Origin: Bacillus sp. 1NLA3E
GTDB taxonomy: Bacteria > Bacillota > Bacilli > Bacillales > Cytobacillaceae
Assembly (NCBI RefSeq): GCF_000242895.2
Contig: NC_021171.1
Location: 3,320,001-3,384,000, forward strand
Reading direction: 5' to 3'
Length of the DNA: 64,000 bases
In this document: positions 39,054 to 48,704 of the stretch, piece after piece
How the letters are laid out: each line of letters opens with the position of its first letter
Numbering within the stretch: the stretch's first letter is position 1
The notes under the pieces: model-generated
What the model was told of the DNA's origin: nothing
Database searches by the model: none
The model's input: the letters and a program-made list of their open reading frames with translations, nothing else
Translations under genes and position numbers: made by a program

Positions 39054-40398
39054 CTAGTAACTCTCCTTTAATGTCGATTACTTTACATTGTAAGCTTCCG
39101 TCTGCCAACCTCACGGATATTTCTTCATCTTGCTTCACTTGGGATACCTTACTTACCAGTTTTTGATCTTCTGTAAAAATAAGACTGTATCCTCTTTCCA
39201 TCACCTTGAGCGGACTTAATGCTTCAAGCTTTGCTATCCTGTGTGAAAAGTCAGTTTGCTTTTTAGATAGAATATTTTGCATCGCTCGATTTAAAGCTTT
39301 CTTTAATCGGAATTGCTCTTCTTTGGCTTCAATTATTTTTTTATCTGGTGCATTCCGTAAGAGACGTCTATGTTGGTTTTCAAGCTGCATTTTTTTTAAA
39401 TCAAGCATTTTTTTCGATCCCCGTACGAGCTGTTCGGTCTGCCTGTCGAGTTGTTCGAGTTTTTGTTGGTATAGCTTATGTGGGTACCGGAACGCATAGG
39501 ATTTATTTAGTCGGTTTAATCGCTCGTTTTGCGAGCTGATTTTTTCCTTCATCGCCCGCAGCATTCTGGTTTGTCGATTTAAGATTCTCTCGATTAATTC
39601 ATCAATATGTGGGACGGCTAACTCTGCTGCTGCAGTTGGAGTCGGAGCTCTAAGGTCCGCAACAAAGTCAGCAATTGTAAAATCAGTTTCGTGTCCAACT
39701 GCAGAAATAATTGGTATTTTTGAAGAAAAAATTGCCCTTGCAACCACCTCTTCATTAAAAGCCCATAACTCCTCAATGGAACCTCCACCACGACCAATAA
39801 TCAACACATCAATCTTTCCTGTTGTATTTGCGTATTTAATCGCTTTTGCGATTGAAGCAGCCGCCTGATCTCCTTGAACAAGCGCAGGTAGCAATAAAAT
39901 ATTGGCGATTGGGTACCGCCTTTTAATGGTCGAAACAATATCACGAATTGCTGCCCCTGTTGGAGATGTTACAACCCCTACCGTTTTTGGGTATTTTGGA
40001 AGTGCTAGTTTATTTTCAGGCGAAAATAAACCTTCTTCTGTTAATTTTGCTTTTAGTTGTTCAAAAGCGAGGAACAATTCCCCAACTCCATCTGGTTTCA
40101 TATCTTTTATATAGATTTGGTATTGTCCGCTTGCTTCGTATACTGAAAGATCTCCACTAACTAATACCTGCATGCCATTTTCAGGTTTAAATTTCATGCT
40201 CCTGTTAGCACTCGCAAACATAATCGCCAGGAGTCTTGCTTTATCATCCTTTAGCGTAAAATACATATGTCCACTGGAATGTTGTTTGAAATTAGATATT
40301 TCGCCTTTGACATAACAGTCCTGCAAATGCGGATCAGCGTCAAACTTTCTTTTTATGTATTTAGTTAATGCATTTACCGTTAAATAACGTTGTTCCAT
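39046..40398 (-). CDS. xseA: Exodeoxyribonuclease VII large subunit
   Basis: A 450-residue nuclease subunit: an N-terminal OB fold ([20 protein letters not shown]), a central catalytic domain ([46 protein letters not shown]) and a coiled-coil C-terminal half. It degrades single-stranded DNA to oligonucleotides. It is in operon with xseB and ispA. Confidence 0.96.
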   Translation of the reverse strand: MEQRYLTVNALTKYIKRKFDADPHLQDCYVKGEISNFKQHSSGHMYFTLKDDKARLLAIMFASANRSMKFKPENGMQVLVSGDLSVYEASGQYQIYIKDMKPDGVGELFLAFEQLKAKLTEEGLFSPENKLALPKYPKTVGVVTSPTGAAIRDIVSTIKRRYPIANILLLPALVQGDQAAASIAKAIKYANTTGKIDVLIIGRGGGSIEELWAFNEEVVARAIFSSKIPIISAVGHETDFTIADFVADLRAPTPTAAAELAVPHIDELIERILNRQTRMLRAMKEKISSQNERLNRLNKSYAFRYPHKLYQQKLEQLDRQTEQLVRGSKKMLDLKKMQLENQHRRLLRNAPDKKIIEAKEEQFRLKKALNRAMQNILSKKQTDFSHRIAKLEALSPLKVMERGYSLIFTEDQKLVSKVSQVKQDEEISVRLADGSLQCKVIDIKGELLDG

Positions 40399-40455
40399 GT
40401 TTAACTCCTTTCCACTAAAAATAAGCTACCGAAAAAACCTCATTATCTTTTTATT

Positions 40456-40685
40456 AGGCTGTTTTCTTAAAGATTGTTGTTTTTGAACGAGTTTTGAATT
40501 CATACCGTTGAAAATGAAGCTGATTGGAGCGGAAGGTGCTTGACTCCTGCGGGAGCAGCGGGACAGGTGAGACCCCACAGGCGCTTTAGCGCCGAGGAGG
40601 CTCACCGCCCGCCCCGTGGAAAGCAAGTACCTGGAGCGGAAATCAACCACTTCACTAATTGCAACAATGTTTTCGAAAACAGCCT
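40456..40685 (-). repeat. MITE-like element, copy E (complete)
   Basis: About 230 bp bounded by AGGCTGTTTTCTTAAAGATT on the left and the reverse complement of AGGCTGTTTTCGAAAACATT on the right, a near-perfect inverted terminal repeat. The GC-rich core is 40520-40647 in reverse orientation. It lies in the 402-base gap between folD and xseA. Confidence 0.85.
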
Positions 40686-40698
40686 TTTATCAAAAATA

Positions 40699-40796
40699 AA
40701 AACCTATCCCATTTATTATAAATTTAGAATTCCAATTCGCACCTTGGTCAGGAATGAATTGGAAAATCAAAATTAATAAAGTTGGAATAGGTTTCC
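40699..40796 (-). terminator. Compound inverted repeat after folD, possible terminator
   Basis: The outer arms AAACCTATCCC and GGAATAGGTTT pair with one mismatch, and inside them TTCCAATTC (40730-40738) pairs with GAATTGGAA (40756-40764). On the minus strand the outer stem is followed by TTTTATTTTTG. Confidence 0.5.
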
Positions 40797-40800
40797 TCCA

Positions 40801-41679
40801 TTAACGCACTTCACTTGTGCTTTGAAGTTTTTGTTGAACCCACTTTGCTGATTTCAGTGTATTATACATAAGCATCGTAATCGTCATTGGGCCAACTCCT
40901 CCAGGAACCGGTGTGATATAGCCAGCAATTTCCTTCACTTGCTCAAAATCAACATCCCCGCACAGCTTGCCCTCACTGTTTCGATTCATCCCGACATCAA
41001 TGACTACTGCACCCTTTTTCACATAATCGGCGGTAATAAAATTCGCCCTACCAATTGCAACCACAAGAATATCTGCACTTTTTGTGAAAGATTTAATGTC
41101 AACTGTTTTTGAATGACAATAAGTAACCGTTGCATTTTCGTTTAAAAATAATTGTCCAGAGGGTTTCCCGACAATATTACTTCGACCGACAACAACAACA
41201 TGGCGTCCTGCAATTTCAATATCCATTTCCTTCAACATTACCATAACCCCGTATGGTGTACACGGTAAAAAGGCATCTTTTCCAGTCATCATTTTCCCTA
41301 TGTTGATTGGATGAAACCCATCTACATCCTTCTCAGGGATAATAGCTTCAATAATGTTGGATTCATTAATTTGTGAAGGTAATGGTAACTGCACAAGAAT
41401 CCCATGGATTGCGTCATCCTTATTTAACTCATCAATTTTGTTTAAGAGTTCCTGCTCACTGGTTGATTCAGGCATCTCGATCAAAAGTGAGTACATTCCT
41501 AACTCAAGACAAGATTTCTGTTTACTCTTCACGTAAGTTTGTGAAGCAGAATTATTTCCGACTAGGATAACTGCCAACCCTGGAGTAATTCCTGCTTTTT
41601 TTAATGTTTCTACCTCTTGGGCTATTTCATTCTTTTTCTTTTTTGCAATTTGTTTTCCATCAATAAGTACAGCTGACAT
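40801..41679 (-). CDS. folD: Bifunctional methylenetetrahydrofolate dehydrogenase/cyclohydrolase
   Basis: A 292-residue enzyme of one-carbon metabolism oxidising 5,10-methylene-THF and hydrolysing methenyl-THF. The catalytic segment VGNNSASQTYVKSKQK, with the active Lys near residue 56, the dinucleotide region VVGRSNIVGKPSG and the C-terminal signature PVPGGVGPMT are present. I start at ATG 41677-41679, five bases after GGGGGAG, rather than seven codons upstream. Confidence 0.95.
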   Translation of the reverse strand: MSAVLIDGKQIAKKKKNEIAQEVETLKKAGITPGLAVILVGNNSASQTYVKSKQKSCLELGMYSLLIEMPESTSEQELLNKIDELNKDDAIHGILVQLPLPSQINESNIIEAIIPEKDVDGFHPINIGKMMTGKDAFLPCTPYGVMVMLKEMDIEIAGRHVVVVGRSNIVGKPSGQLFLNENATVTYCHSKTVDIKSFTKSADILVVAIGRANFITADYVKKGAVVIDVGMNRNSEGKLCGDVDFEQVKEIAGYITPVPGGVGPMTITMLMYNTLKSAKWVQQKLQSTSEVR

Positions 41680-41706
41680 ACCTACTCCCCCTTGTTCCAA
41701 AAGCTT

Positions 41707-42105
41707 TTAAAGACTATTGATTTGTTCTTTAATTTTTGATAAAACTCCATTCACAAATCGGCTGGACTGATCATCACCAAATAATTTAGCAATTTCAATC
41801 GCTTCGTCAAGGACAACATTCGCCGGGACACTTTCTTTACAAAACAATAACTCAAACACGGCGATTCTCATTAGATTACGATCAACAATTGCTAATCGTT
41901 CTATTGTCCATTTCTCTAAGCTGCCTTTAATCATTTCATCGATTTGCTGTTTATGTAAGACAACACCTGTAACTAAATGTGTTAAATACTCATCATGTGG
42001 TTGGTCTTCTAAAACATTCTCAATGGCTTCCATTGGTTGTGATTGACTCATATCAATTTGAAACAATGCCTGTAGGGCCTTTTCTCTTGCTGTTCTTCTT
42101 TTCAT
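41707..42105 (-). CDS. nusB: Transcription antitermination factor NusB
   Basis: A 132-residue helical protein that binds boxA RNA with NusE/S10 for rRNA antitermination. The N-terminal RRTAREKALQALFQIDMS and the central LDEAIEIAKLFG segment are typical. ATG at 42103-42105 and a TTG just before it are both possible starts after GGAG. folD follows 27 bases downstream. Confidence 0.94.
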   Translation of the reverse strand: MKRRTAREKALQALFQIDMSQSQPMEAIENVLEDQPHDEYLTHLVTGVVLHKQQIDEMIKGSLEKWTIERLAIVDRNLMRIAVFELLFCKESVPANVVLDEAIEIAKLFGDDQSSRFVNGVLSKIKEQINSL

Positions 42106-42294
42106 CAAAATAAATACTCCTTTACGGCTTTATTAACCGATTTCCTACAAAGATAATAGCACATGTAAAAATACTTCGCACCCTTCTCTCTATTTTTGTT
42201 AATAAATTATAGCCAGGTAAGGAAGAAAATTTACATAACAGAGAAAGACGAAGCTATAAAATTTATAATATGATTAGTTATGGTCCTTTAAAGT

Positions 42295-42330
42295 GAAAAA
42301 CCAAAGACACGATACGGTGTCTTTGGTTTC
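42295..42330 (-). terminator. Terminator of the accB-accC-asp23 operon
   Basis: Stem CCAAAGACAC/GTGTCTTTGG (42301-42328) with a GATACG-type loop, followed by TTTTTCAC on the minus strand. Confidence 0.8.
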
Positions 42331-42333
42331 TGA

Positions 42334-42738
42334 TTAAACCTCTTGTTCAAAGTCGGGTTCAGTCTTTTGATTTTCGAATTGAATTCCGACAATATGAATG
42401 TTTACTTCTACTGGTTCAAGAGCCGTCATATTCAGAAGTGCTTGGCGAATATTGTCTTGGATTTGTTGGGCGACATTCGGAATGGAGACTCCAAATTTTA
42501 GAATGCAATAAACATCTACTTTAATGCCTTCATCCGAAAGTTCAACCTTGACCCCTTTACCATGATTTTTTTTCCCTAATCGTTCTACTACGCCGGCGGC
42601 GAAGTTCCCACGCATTTGGGAAACTCCCTCAATCTCTGCCGCAGCGATTCCAGCAATTACTTCAATCACTTCAGGTGCAATTTCAACCTTGCCATGCCCA
42701 TTATTTCCTTGATTCATCTCCAAGATATTCTCACTCAT
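42334..42738 (-). CDS. yqhY: Asp23/Gls24-family protein (YqhY)
   Basis: A 134-residue Asp23-family protein with KVEIAPEVIEVIAGIAAAE and a central CILKFGVSIPNVAQQIQ. It is encoded immediately after accC, as in B. subtilis, where YqhY is linked to control of acetyl-CoA carboxylase activity and its loss selects acc suppressors. Start ATG 42736-42738; a GGAGG lies 11 bases ahead. Confidence 0.9.
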   Translation of the reverse strand: MSENILEMNQGNNGHGKVEIAPEVIEVIAGIAAAEIEGVSQMRGNFAAGVVERLGKKNHGKGVKVELSDEGIKVDVYCILKFGVSIPNVAQQIQDNIRQALLNMTALEPVEVNIHIVGIQFENQKTEPDFEQEV

Positions 42739-42756
42739 CCTAAATAGCACCTCCAG

Positions 42757-44112
42757 TTAGTCTTCCTTCATCACATCATGCAATTCTAAAAATTTCGTAT
42801 TGAATTGCCCTTCCACAAATGTTTCATTGTTAAGAAGCTTTAGATGGAATGGAATCGTTGTATGAATTCCTTCAATAACAAATTCGCCCAACGCTCTCTT
42901 CATTTTTGCAATCGCTTCTTCACGGCTGTTTCCGTAAGTAATGACTTTCGCAATCATGGAATCATAATATGGTGGAATTGAATAACCAGGGTAAGCAGCT
43001 GAATCAATCCGAACTCCATAACCACCAGGAGTTAAATACATATTAATTTTACCTGGTGATGGCATAAAGTTTTTCAATGGATTTTCGGCGTTAATCCGAC
43101 ATTCAATTGCCCAACCATTGAAAGTAACTTCATCCTGGGTATATTGAAGACGCTCGCCAGAAGCAACTTTAATTTGCTCTTTAATTAAGTCAATACCCGT
43201 AACCATTTCTGTTACTGGGTGCTCAACTTGAATCCGAGTATTCATTTCCATGAAATAGTATTTCCGATTGCGATAATCATATATAAATTCTATCGTGCCA
43301 GCACCAGTATAATCAACTGCTTTTGCAGCTTTTACTGCTGCTTCACCCATTTCTTTACGAGTTTCGCCATCAAGTGCAGGTGATGGAGACTCTTCAAGAA
43401 GTTTTTGAAGTCTTCTTTGAATCGTGCAATCACGTTCCCCAAGGTGAAGAACGTTTCCATGTTGGTCAGCTAAAACCTGAATCTCAACATGACGGAAATC
43501 CTCAATAAACTTTTCAATGTATACACCTGGATTTCCAAACGCAGTTAAAGCTTCTTGCTGGGTAATATTAATACCTTTTACTAATTCATCTTCATCACGA
43601 GCAACACGAATTCCTTTACCTCCGCCACCAGCAGTAGCCTTAATGATAACAGGATATCCCATTTCGGTTGCAAGGTGAATGGCATCATTCACATCTTTAA
43701 TAATTCCTTGTGAACCTGGAACAATTGGTACCCCAGCTTCCTTCATCGTTTCACGGGCAACATCCTTCGTTCCCATTTTGTTAATTGCTTCAGGAGTTGG
43801 ACCAACAAAAATAATGTTCACATCACGACACAACTCGGCAAAATCTGCATTTTCGGCCAAAAAACCATACCCAGGGTGAATAGCATCACACTCAGTTTTC
43901 TTTGCCACACTAATAATATTCGTAGTATTTAAATAGCTATCCTTTGAAGCAGTTGGGCCAATACAATAAGCTTCATCGGCAATTTGGACGTGAAGAGAAT
44001 CCTTATCCGCTTCAGAATAAACGGCTACTGACTCTATTCCAAGTTCGCGACAAGCTCTAATAACACGTACAGCGATTTCTCCTCGGTTTGCAATCAATAA
44101 TTTTTTTATCAT
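42757..44112 (-). CDS. accC: Acetyl-CoA carboxylase, biotin carboxylase subunit
   Basis: A 451-residue ATP-grasp enzyme carboxylating biotin on AccB, the first half-reaction of fatty acid synthesis. It has the N-terminal [23 protein letters not shown] loop [13 protein letters not shown] near residue 160 and the catalytic segment [14 protein letters not shown] near 288. I start at ATG 44110-44112 rather than at the upstream ATG that overlaps the ribosome binding site. It is followed by yqhY. Confidence 0.97.
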   Translation of the reverse strand: MIKKLLIANRGEIAVRVIRACRELGIESVAVYSEADKDSLHVQIADEAYCIGPTASKDSYLNTTNIISVAKKTECDAIHPGYGFLAENADFAELCRDVNIIFVGPTPEAINKMGTKDVARETMKEAGVPIVPGSQGIIKDVNDAIHLATEMGYPVIIKATAGGGGKGIRVARDEDELVKGINITQQEALTAFGNPGVYIEKFIEDFRHVEIQVLADQHGNVLHLGERDCTIQRRLQKLLEESPSPALDGETRKEMGEAAVKAAKAVDYTGAGTIEFIYDYRNRKYYFMEMNTRIQVEHPVTEMVTGIDLIKEQIKVASGERLQYTQDEVTFNGWAIECRINAENPLKNFMPSPGKINMYLTPGGYGVRIDSAAYPGYSIPPYYDSMIAKVITYGNSREEAIAKMKRALGEFVIEGIHTTIPFHLKLLNNETFVEGQFNTKFLELHDVMKED

Positions 44113-44126
44113 GTTAGAACCGCTCC

Positions 44127-44633
44127 TCATTCAGGCTTAACCAGGAATAGAGGTTGGCCGTATTCTACTAGTTGTCCATCTTTAACCAATATTTCCACTA
44201 TTTCACCGTTAATTTCTGCTTCAATTTCATTAAATAGTTTCATAGCCTCAACGATACAGACGATTGAGTCTTTAGAAACCTTTGAACCAGCTTTTACATA
44301 AGCATCTGTATCAGGAGATGGTGACTGATAGAATGTACCTACCATTGGTGAAGTGATCTTATGTAAATTTTCTTGATCAACATTCACTGGTGCTGCCTTA
44401 GGAGCTTCTTGAACAACAGGTTGACTTACAGCTGCTGTTTCAACAACTTTTGGTTGAGCCACTTGGACAGCAGCTACTGGTGCAACTGGTGCTACCGGTT
44501 CTGAAACCACGATTCTTTCAACATTGTTCTTTTTCATTTCAATTTTGTAGCCTTCGTGCTCATAAACAAACTCATTAATACTAGACTGATCGACCAACTT
44601 AATCAATTCCCGAATCTCTTGCACTTTTAACAT
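44127..44633 (-). CDS. accB: Acetyl-CoA carboxylase biotin carboxyl carrier protein
   Basis: A 168-residue carrier protein. An N-terminal helical region is followed by an Ala/Pro/Val-rich linker (residues 45-80) and the biotinyl domain with the biotinylated Lys in EAMKL near residue 134. It is the first gene of accB-accC-yqhY. In some species the carboxylase would be shared with propionyl-CoA carboxylation. Confidence 0.97.
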   Translation of the reverse strand: MLKVQEIRELIKLVDQSSINEFVYEHEGYKIEMKKNNVERIVVSEPVAPVAPVAAVQVAQPKVVETAAVSQPVVQEAPKAAPVNVDQENLHKITSPMVGTFYQSPSPDTDAYVKAGSKVSKDSIVCIVEAMKLFNEIEAEINGEIVEILVKDGQLVEYGQPLFLVKPE

Positions 44634-44690
44634 TTTTTGACACTCCCCTACCCCAATAATTATATTATTTTATTATGACTAGCTACTAAC

Positions 44691-44720
44691 ATCATACGAT
44701 ATTACCTCATCAAAGTTCAA
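44691..44720 (-). promoter_or_regulatory. Possible sigma-A promoter of accB
   Basis: Minus-strand TTGAAC at 44715-44720 and TATGAT at 44691-44696 with 18-bp spacing. It lies in the 305-base gap before accB; the rest of the gap is AT-rich and ends with the spoIIIAH terminator. Confidence 0.45.
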
Positions 44721-44847
44721 CATCGGATTCATCTTTGAGTTTATTCGCTAATCAAATTACAATAATATAATAAACTTTTCTGAAAAGAAAGTGAATTTTT
44801 TTTATTCGAAATTTATAAAATTCACAATTACCTACGTAATAAACCTC

Positions 44848-44886
44848 AAAATAAAGGGAAAGCCACCTTGGCTCTCCCCTTTATTT
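44848..44886 (-). terminator. Terminator of the spoIIIA operon
   Basis: The arms AAAATAAAGGG and CCCTTTATTT enclose an inner AGCC/GGCT stem. On the minus strand it lies about 50 bases after the spoIIIAH stop and continues into TTTATTTTGAGG. Confidence 0.75.
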
Positions 44887-44938
44887 GTCTAGTATGGACA
44901 CAAGAAATAAAATTATCCCATCTAAACAAATTATTATT

Positions 44939-45499
44939 TTACTTTGAGGGTTGGAAGGTTACAGCAACGTTTTGTAGTTCACCTATTTCGGATCTAACCA
45001 GTTGAATTATATCATTTGCTGCTGATGGTGAATGGTTTTTTGCGGATTTTACTGTAATACGTACTTTTTCACCATCTGCACGCACCAGTGCATCGTCATA
45101 TCCCATTGTTTTTATCATTGTTTCCAAGACACTTTCCTTTGTAGAAAGTTCATCGAGCTGTTTCATTTGATCGTATGCATCGCTACGCTTTTCGGGTGGT
45201 AAGTTGGTTGAAGCCATAATGGTATTTAGTTCTTCTTTTAATTGATTTCGTTTGTCCTCTAATTCCAGTCGCAACGCTTCAAAGGCTTCGTCACTAGCCA
45301 CTCCAGAAATGACAGTCTTTCCATCATTTGATTTCGTAGTTGAATCGGCTGGCTTTTCCTCTTGTGTTACCTTTGACTGACCTTCAACATTTGCCATGTT
45401 CGATACTTTTTGTTCTGGTGATGTAATGTAATACACCGATAAAACCACCACTAAACTTAGCATCGTAAGAAGCCAAACGGTTTGCTTTTTCAATAACAT
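44939..45499 (-). CDS. spoIIIAH: Stage III sporulation protein AH (SpoIIIAH)
   Basis: A 186-residue mother-cell membrane protein with one transmembrane segment near residues 8-26. The extracellular part has a YscJ/FliF-like ring-building fold (VETMIKTMGYDDALVRADGE). It interacts with forespore SpoIIQ to form the feeding-tube channel across the septum. It is the last gene of the eight-gene operon and carries an acidic/Lys-rich linker after the membrane segment. Confidence 0.93.
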   Translation of the reverse strand: MLLKKQTVWLLTMLSLVVVLSVYYITSPEQKVSNMANVEGQSKVTQEEKPADSTTKSNDGKTVISGVASDEAFEALRLELEDKRNQLKEELNTIMASTNLPPEKRSDAYDQMKQLDELSTKESVLETMIKTMGYDDALVRADGEKVRITVKSAKNHSPSAANDIIQLVRSEIGELQNVAVTFQPSK

Positions 45500-45513
45500 C
45501 TATAAAATCCCCC

Positions 45514-46173
45514 TTAATTTTTTTTGGGCATTACGGCAACTCGATGACTTGGCACACCCAATGCTCGAGTCACAGCTTCAATAATCCAGCTTTTCACTTG
45601 AATATTATCCGCACCTTTTGCTACCACAAGGACTCCTCGAATCTCCGGTTTCTTTGTTTCTACAACCACCGGAACTTCGTTTTCACCATCGCGAATTATC
45701 ACCAATGAATCTTCTTGCGAAGCATCCTCTACTTTCCTTTTTCCACCTTCACGATCTATTTCATCGGTAACTTGTGTTTGGGTTTTGTTGTTTTTTTCAA
45801 GCACCTGTTTTTCGGTTGCTTCAACGTTGACTACTACTGTTACATCACTAACCCCTTTAATCCCTTCAAGTGCATCCTTTAGCTGATTTTCATATGAACG
45901 CTCGTAATCAGTAATTTCTCCATTTTGTTTAGAACTTTTTTTACCAAAGGCAGCTACATCACCGCCATTGTTCTGAGTTTCTTTAATATTACTGAATACG
46001 GGTGATTCTTTGTTAGCCGTACTATCTTTTAAAAATATATTACTAATGAGCATAATGGCTGCTCCCAACAAAAACACAATGATTAAATATTGATATTTGC
46101 CCTTTTTTTTCCCCGAGGAATCATTTGAAATTAGTTTTTTAACCCAAGATATTGGACCTTTTTCATTTTCCAT
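45514..46173 (-). CDS. spoIIIAG: Stage III sporulation protein AG (SpoIIIAG)
   Basis: A 219-residue protein with a cytoplasmic N-terminus, a transmembrane segment near residues 27-47 and an extracellular ring-building domain (SDVTVVVNVEATEKQ). A charged hairpin region with DREGGKRKVEDA lies inside the domain. SpoIIIAG forms a large ring in the mother-cell membrane as part of the SpoIIIA-SpoIIQ channel. It stands between AF and AH. Confidence 0.93.
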   Translation of the reverse strand: MENEKGPISWVKKLISNDSSGKKKGKYQYLIIVFLLGAAIMLISNIFLKDSTANKESPVFSNIKETQNNGGDVAAFGKKSSKQNGEITDYERSYENQLKDALEGIKGVSDVTVVVNVEATEKQVLEKNNKTQTQVTDEIDREGGKRKVEDASQEDSLVIIRDGENEVPVVVETKKPEIRGVLVVAKGADNIQVKSWIIEAVTRALGVPSHRVAVMPKKN

Positions 46174-46179
46174 TCTAAT

Positions 46180-46794
46180 CTATCCCCCCCCCTCTACCAT
46201 TTCCACCTCAATGGTTTGCTCGTCAATATTCCATTTTTTCGAAAGAAGTGTAGCAATTTTTGCTTTATCATTATTTCGCTTAGATGGAAGAGGTTCAGCT
46301 GTACTGATGTCTACTGACTCTATTACTTCTATTGCATCAGATTTAGGATTAGGCTTTTGAACATCAACAATGACCTTTTCCAAATTCCCAGGGAAAGCTC
46401 GCTGATCTTTTTCGTTTATAGAAATATCGATATTGGCAATTTGTAATCCGTACTGATCCATCAGCTCCTTTTTTGCGTCCTTTTCTAATTGGACAGCCAT
46501 TGTTTCTAAAATATATGCATGTTGTGAAGCTTGTATTTCTTTTTTCTTCATTTCTATTAAATTTCCCATCTTTTTGTCACTCGTTTTCTCCAGACTCGGA
46601 ATTCTGGCAAGTCGCCCTTCAAAATCACTGGAGATTAGTTTAAAGATTGGTGAAAGGATAATGGTTATTAACAGGAGCCCGATGACCATTTTCGTGTATT
46701 TTTGCATATTGGAATTTGGTAAAAGCATATCTATTACAGTAGCTAGTAAGATAAATAGAATGATATTGGTGATCCACTCTTTAAGAAACTCCAA
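46180..46794 (-). CDS. spoIIIAF: Stage III sporulation protein AF (SpoIIIAF)
   Basis: A 204-residue protein with two N-terminal transmembrane segments (about 7-25 and 35-52) and a soluble C-terminal ring-building-type domain. It is part of the mother-cell channel complex. The start is TTG after GAGGG, spaced 4 bases; AE ends 11 bases upstream. Order and size match B. subtilis. Confidence 0.9.
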   Translation of the reverse strand: MEFLKEWITNIILFILLATVIDMLLPNSNMQKYTKMVIGLLLITIILSPIFKLISSDFEGRLARIPSLEKTSDKKMGNLIEMKKKEIQASQHAYILETMAVQLEKDAKKELMDQYGLQIANIDISINEKDQRAFPGNLEKVIVDVQKPNPKSDAIEVIESVDISTAEPLPSKRNNDKAKIATLLSKKWNIDEQTIEVEMVEGGG

Positions 46795-46805
46795 TTTTCC
46801 CTCAC

Positions 46806-48002
46806 CTACCTAACCATCATCGTTAAATTCCCCGCTGCAATAATCACTGTAATACTTAAGAAAAACATAAGCGATACAATGGCTAAAGCTGCAAATACAT
46901 AGATGACACTTTTACTAATGATATCCAAACAAGAAATGATAGGACCTCCACCAAGCGGCTGAAGAATGGCTGCTGCGAATTTATATATAAAGGCGATCAT
47001 AAGAATTTTAATCGCTGGGAAAGCTACGATGAGCAAAAGAATAGCAACACCTGCAATCCCAACTGTATTTTTAAGCAAAACGGAAGCACCGATCACAGTA
47101 TCTGTAGCATCGGTAAACATTCTGCCAATCACCGGGATAAAGTTTCCGGTTACAAACTTCGCGGTCCGGATGGTAATCCCATCCGCTACAGCCGTCGAAG
47201 CCCCTTGAACGGAAATAACGCCTAGGAATATTGTTAAAAATAACCCTAGTAGGCCGATACTCCAATTTCTCAAAAGGTGTGCCAATTGAGTTACTTTGTA
47301 ATGTTCAGTTAAAATGCTCACTATACTTAACAGAGTGGATAAGAATAACAGAGGCAGAATAATATTCTGGATAAAGATCCCGCTGGTATTCATTAAAAAC
47401 AAAATTACCGGATGAAAGAATGCTGCAGAAACCAAGCCACCTGATGATGCAATTAAGGCCAGGAGTAAGGGAATTAACGCAAGAATGAAGTCGATCATCG
47501 TTCCTATGGCTTCATTTGTATAATTGATAGCGACATGAAAGCTATTTAACGCAATAATCATCAAAACCATGAACACAATCGCATAAGCAACCTTACTAAC
47601 AGCACCCTTTTCAAAGGCATTTTGCAATGATTGTAAAAACATACTAAAGATTGTCAGCATGATCAAAGAACCAAGCAATTTTCCATTTATGATAAATTCA
47701 TGAAAAGTGAATTTGACTATTCCTGAAGACCATTCTTTAAGGGAAAAATCTTTACTTCCTTTTATGAAATCATATAAACTCCCTTTTTGGCTTTCTGGTA
47801 AGAACCCTCCATATTTTTGCTCGATATCATCCCAATATTGCTTTAACTCATCAATATTCAAACTCTCTAATTGCGAATCTACCAGCTTATCAGGGCTTAA
47901 GGTATCTTGATTTCCAATGGCTTGTACCGGTTGTATGAAAAAAATAAAAACCAAGAGAATGATGAAAGGAACAAACGACAATCGCTGCTTCAAATGATTC
48001 AC
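46806..48002 (-). CDS. spoIIIAE: Stage III sporulation protein AE (SpoIIIAE)
   Basis: A 398-residue polytopic membrane protein with an N-terminal signal-like segment (residues 9-28) and about seven further hydrophobic segments from residue 110 on. It is thought to form the export-gate-like part of the channel with AB, AC and AD. The start is GTG at 48000-48002; a TTG three codons later, spaced 6 bases from GGTAGGTG, is equally plausible. Confidence 0.92.
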   Translation of the reverse strand: MNHLKQRLSFVPFIILLVFIFFIQPVQAIGNQDTLSPDKLVDSQLESLNIDELKQYWDDIEQKYGGFLPESQKGSLYDFIKGSKDFSLKEWSSGIVKFTFHEFIINGKLLGSLIMLTIFSMFLQSLQNAFEKGAVSKVAYAIVFMVLMIIALNSFHVAINYTNEAIGTMIDFILALIPLLLALIASSGGLVSAAFFHPVILFLMNTSGIFIQNIILPLLFLSTLLSIVSILTEHYKVTQLAHLLRNWSIGLLGLFLTIFLGVISVQGASTAVADGITIRTAKFVTGNFIPVIGRMFTDATDTVIGASVLLKNTVGIAGVAILLLIVAFPAIKILMIAFIYKFAAAILQPLGGGPIISCLDIISKSVIYVFAALAIVSLMFFLSITVIIAAGNLTMMVR

Positions 48003-48029
48003 CTACCTAAACGATGGGATTTGCTGTGA

Positions 48030-48419
48030 CTAGTTCGGGATTAATTTAATAATGGTTTCAATCATCACTGTCAAAATGGGAATAGCCATCGCTAAAATTA
48101 GTATTTTGCCAGCAAGTTCAATTTTTGCGGCGATTGCACCTTGTCCTGCATCCTTAGTAATTTGGGCTGCAAATTCTGCGATATAAGCAATTCCAATTAT
48201 TTTCAAAATGGTTTCAACATAAATCAGGTTAACTTTGGCATTTATAGCTATTTTTTCAATCATTTGGATAATTTCGTAAATTTGATCGACAAGGAAAAGG
48301 AATATCGCACAACCAACAAAAACAATCAGGAGAAAAGCAAAGTTGGGCTTTTGCTCCTTTAAAATCAGTGCAAGGAAGGTTGAGACAAGCGCTACTCCGA
48401 CAATTTGAAGAATTTCAAT
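48030..48419 (-). CDS. spoIIIAD: Stage III sporulation protein AD (SpoIIIAD), probable ATT start
   Basis: About 129 residues with several transmembrane segments; LKEQKPNFAFLLIVFVGCAI and YVETILKIIGIAYIAEFAAQ are typical. An ATG-initiated reading would begin only at codon 54 (MIEKIAINAK), losing the first two membrane segments. Extending upstream in frame gives the family N-terminus EILQIVGVALVSTFLALIL. The only reasonable initiation codon there is ATT at 48417-48419, eight bases after GGAGG; no ATG, GTG or TTG occurs between the spoIIIAC stop and this point in frame. The length then agrees with the 133 residues of B. subtilis. Confidence 0.85.
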   Translation of the reverse strand: MEILQIVGVALVSTFLALILKEQKPNFAFLLIVFVGCAIFLFLVDQIYEIIQMIEKIAINAKVNLIYVETILKIIGIAYIAEFAAQITKDAGQGAIAAKIELAGKILILAMAIPILTVMIETIIKLIPN

Positions 48420-48433
48420 AGCGAGTCCCTCCT

Positions 48434-48640
48434 TTATCCTTGGAATAGAAAGACTGACTTAATTTTTTGAAACAGGTCATCAACAATCGATGCAACCATG
48501 AACAATATATAGATAAATCCAAATAGGGTCACCCACTGGGCGTATTCCTTTTTTCCAACTTGTTCGAGAATGGTATGCAAAAAGGCTACGACTATACCAA
48601 CACCGGCAATTTTAAATATTACATCGACCTCTAAACCCAT
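48434..48640 (-). CDS. spoIIIAC: Stage III sporulation protein AC (SpoIIIAC)
   Basis: A 68-residue protein with two transmembrane segments, beginning MGLEVDVIFKIAGVGIVVA. It has the same length as the B. subtilis protein. It resembles small export-apparatus subunits and is encoded between AB and AD. Confidence 0.94.
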   Translation of the reverse strand: MGLEVDVIFKIAGVGIVVAFLHTILEQVGKKEYAQWVTLFGFIYILFMVASIVDDLFQKIKSVFLFQG

Positions 48641-48704
48641 TCGTTTTCCCCCTAAACTCCTATCGTTATGATGAATACAGTTACAGTTGCGATTTTCCCT
48701 AAAT

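Noticed and set aside
40426-40776. Short frames on both strands next to xseA
   Set aside because: They are translations of repeat copy E and its flank, with no ribosome binding sites.
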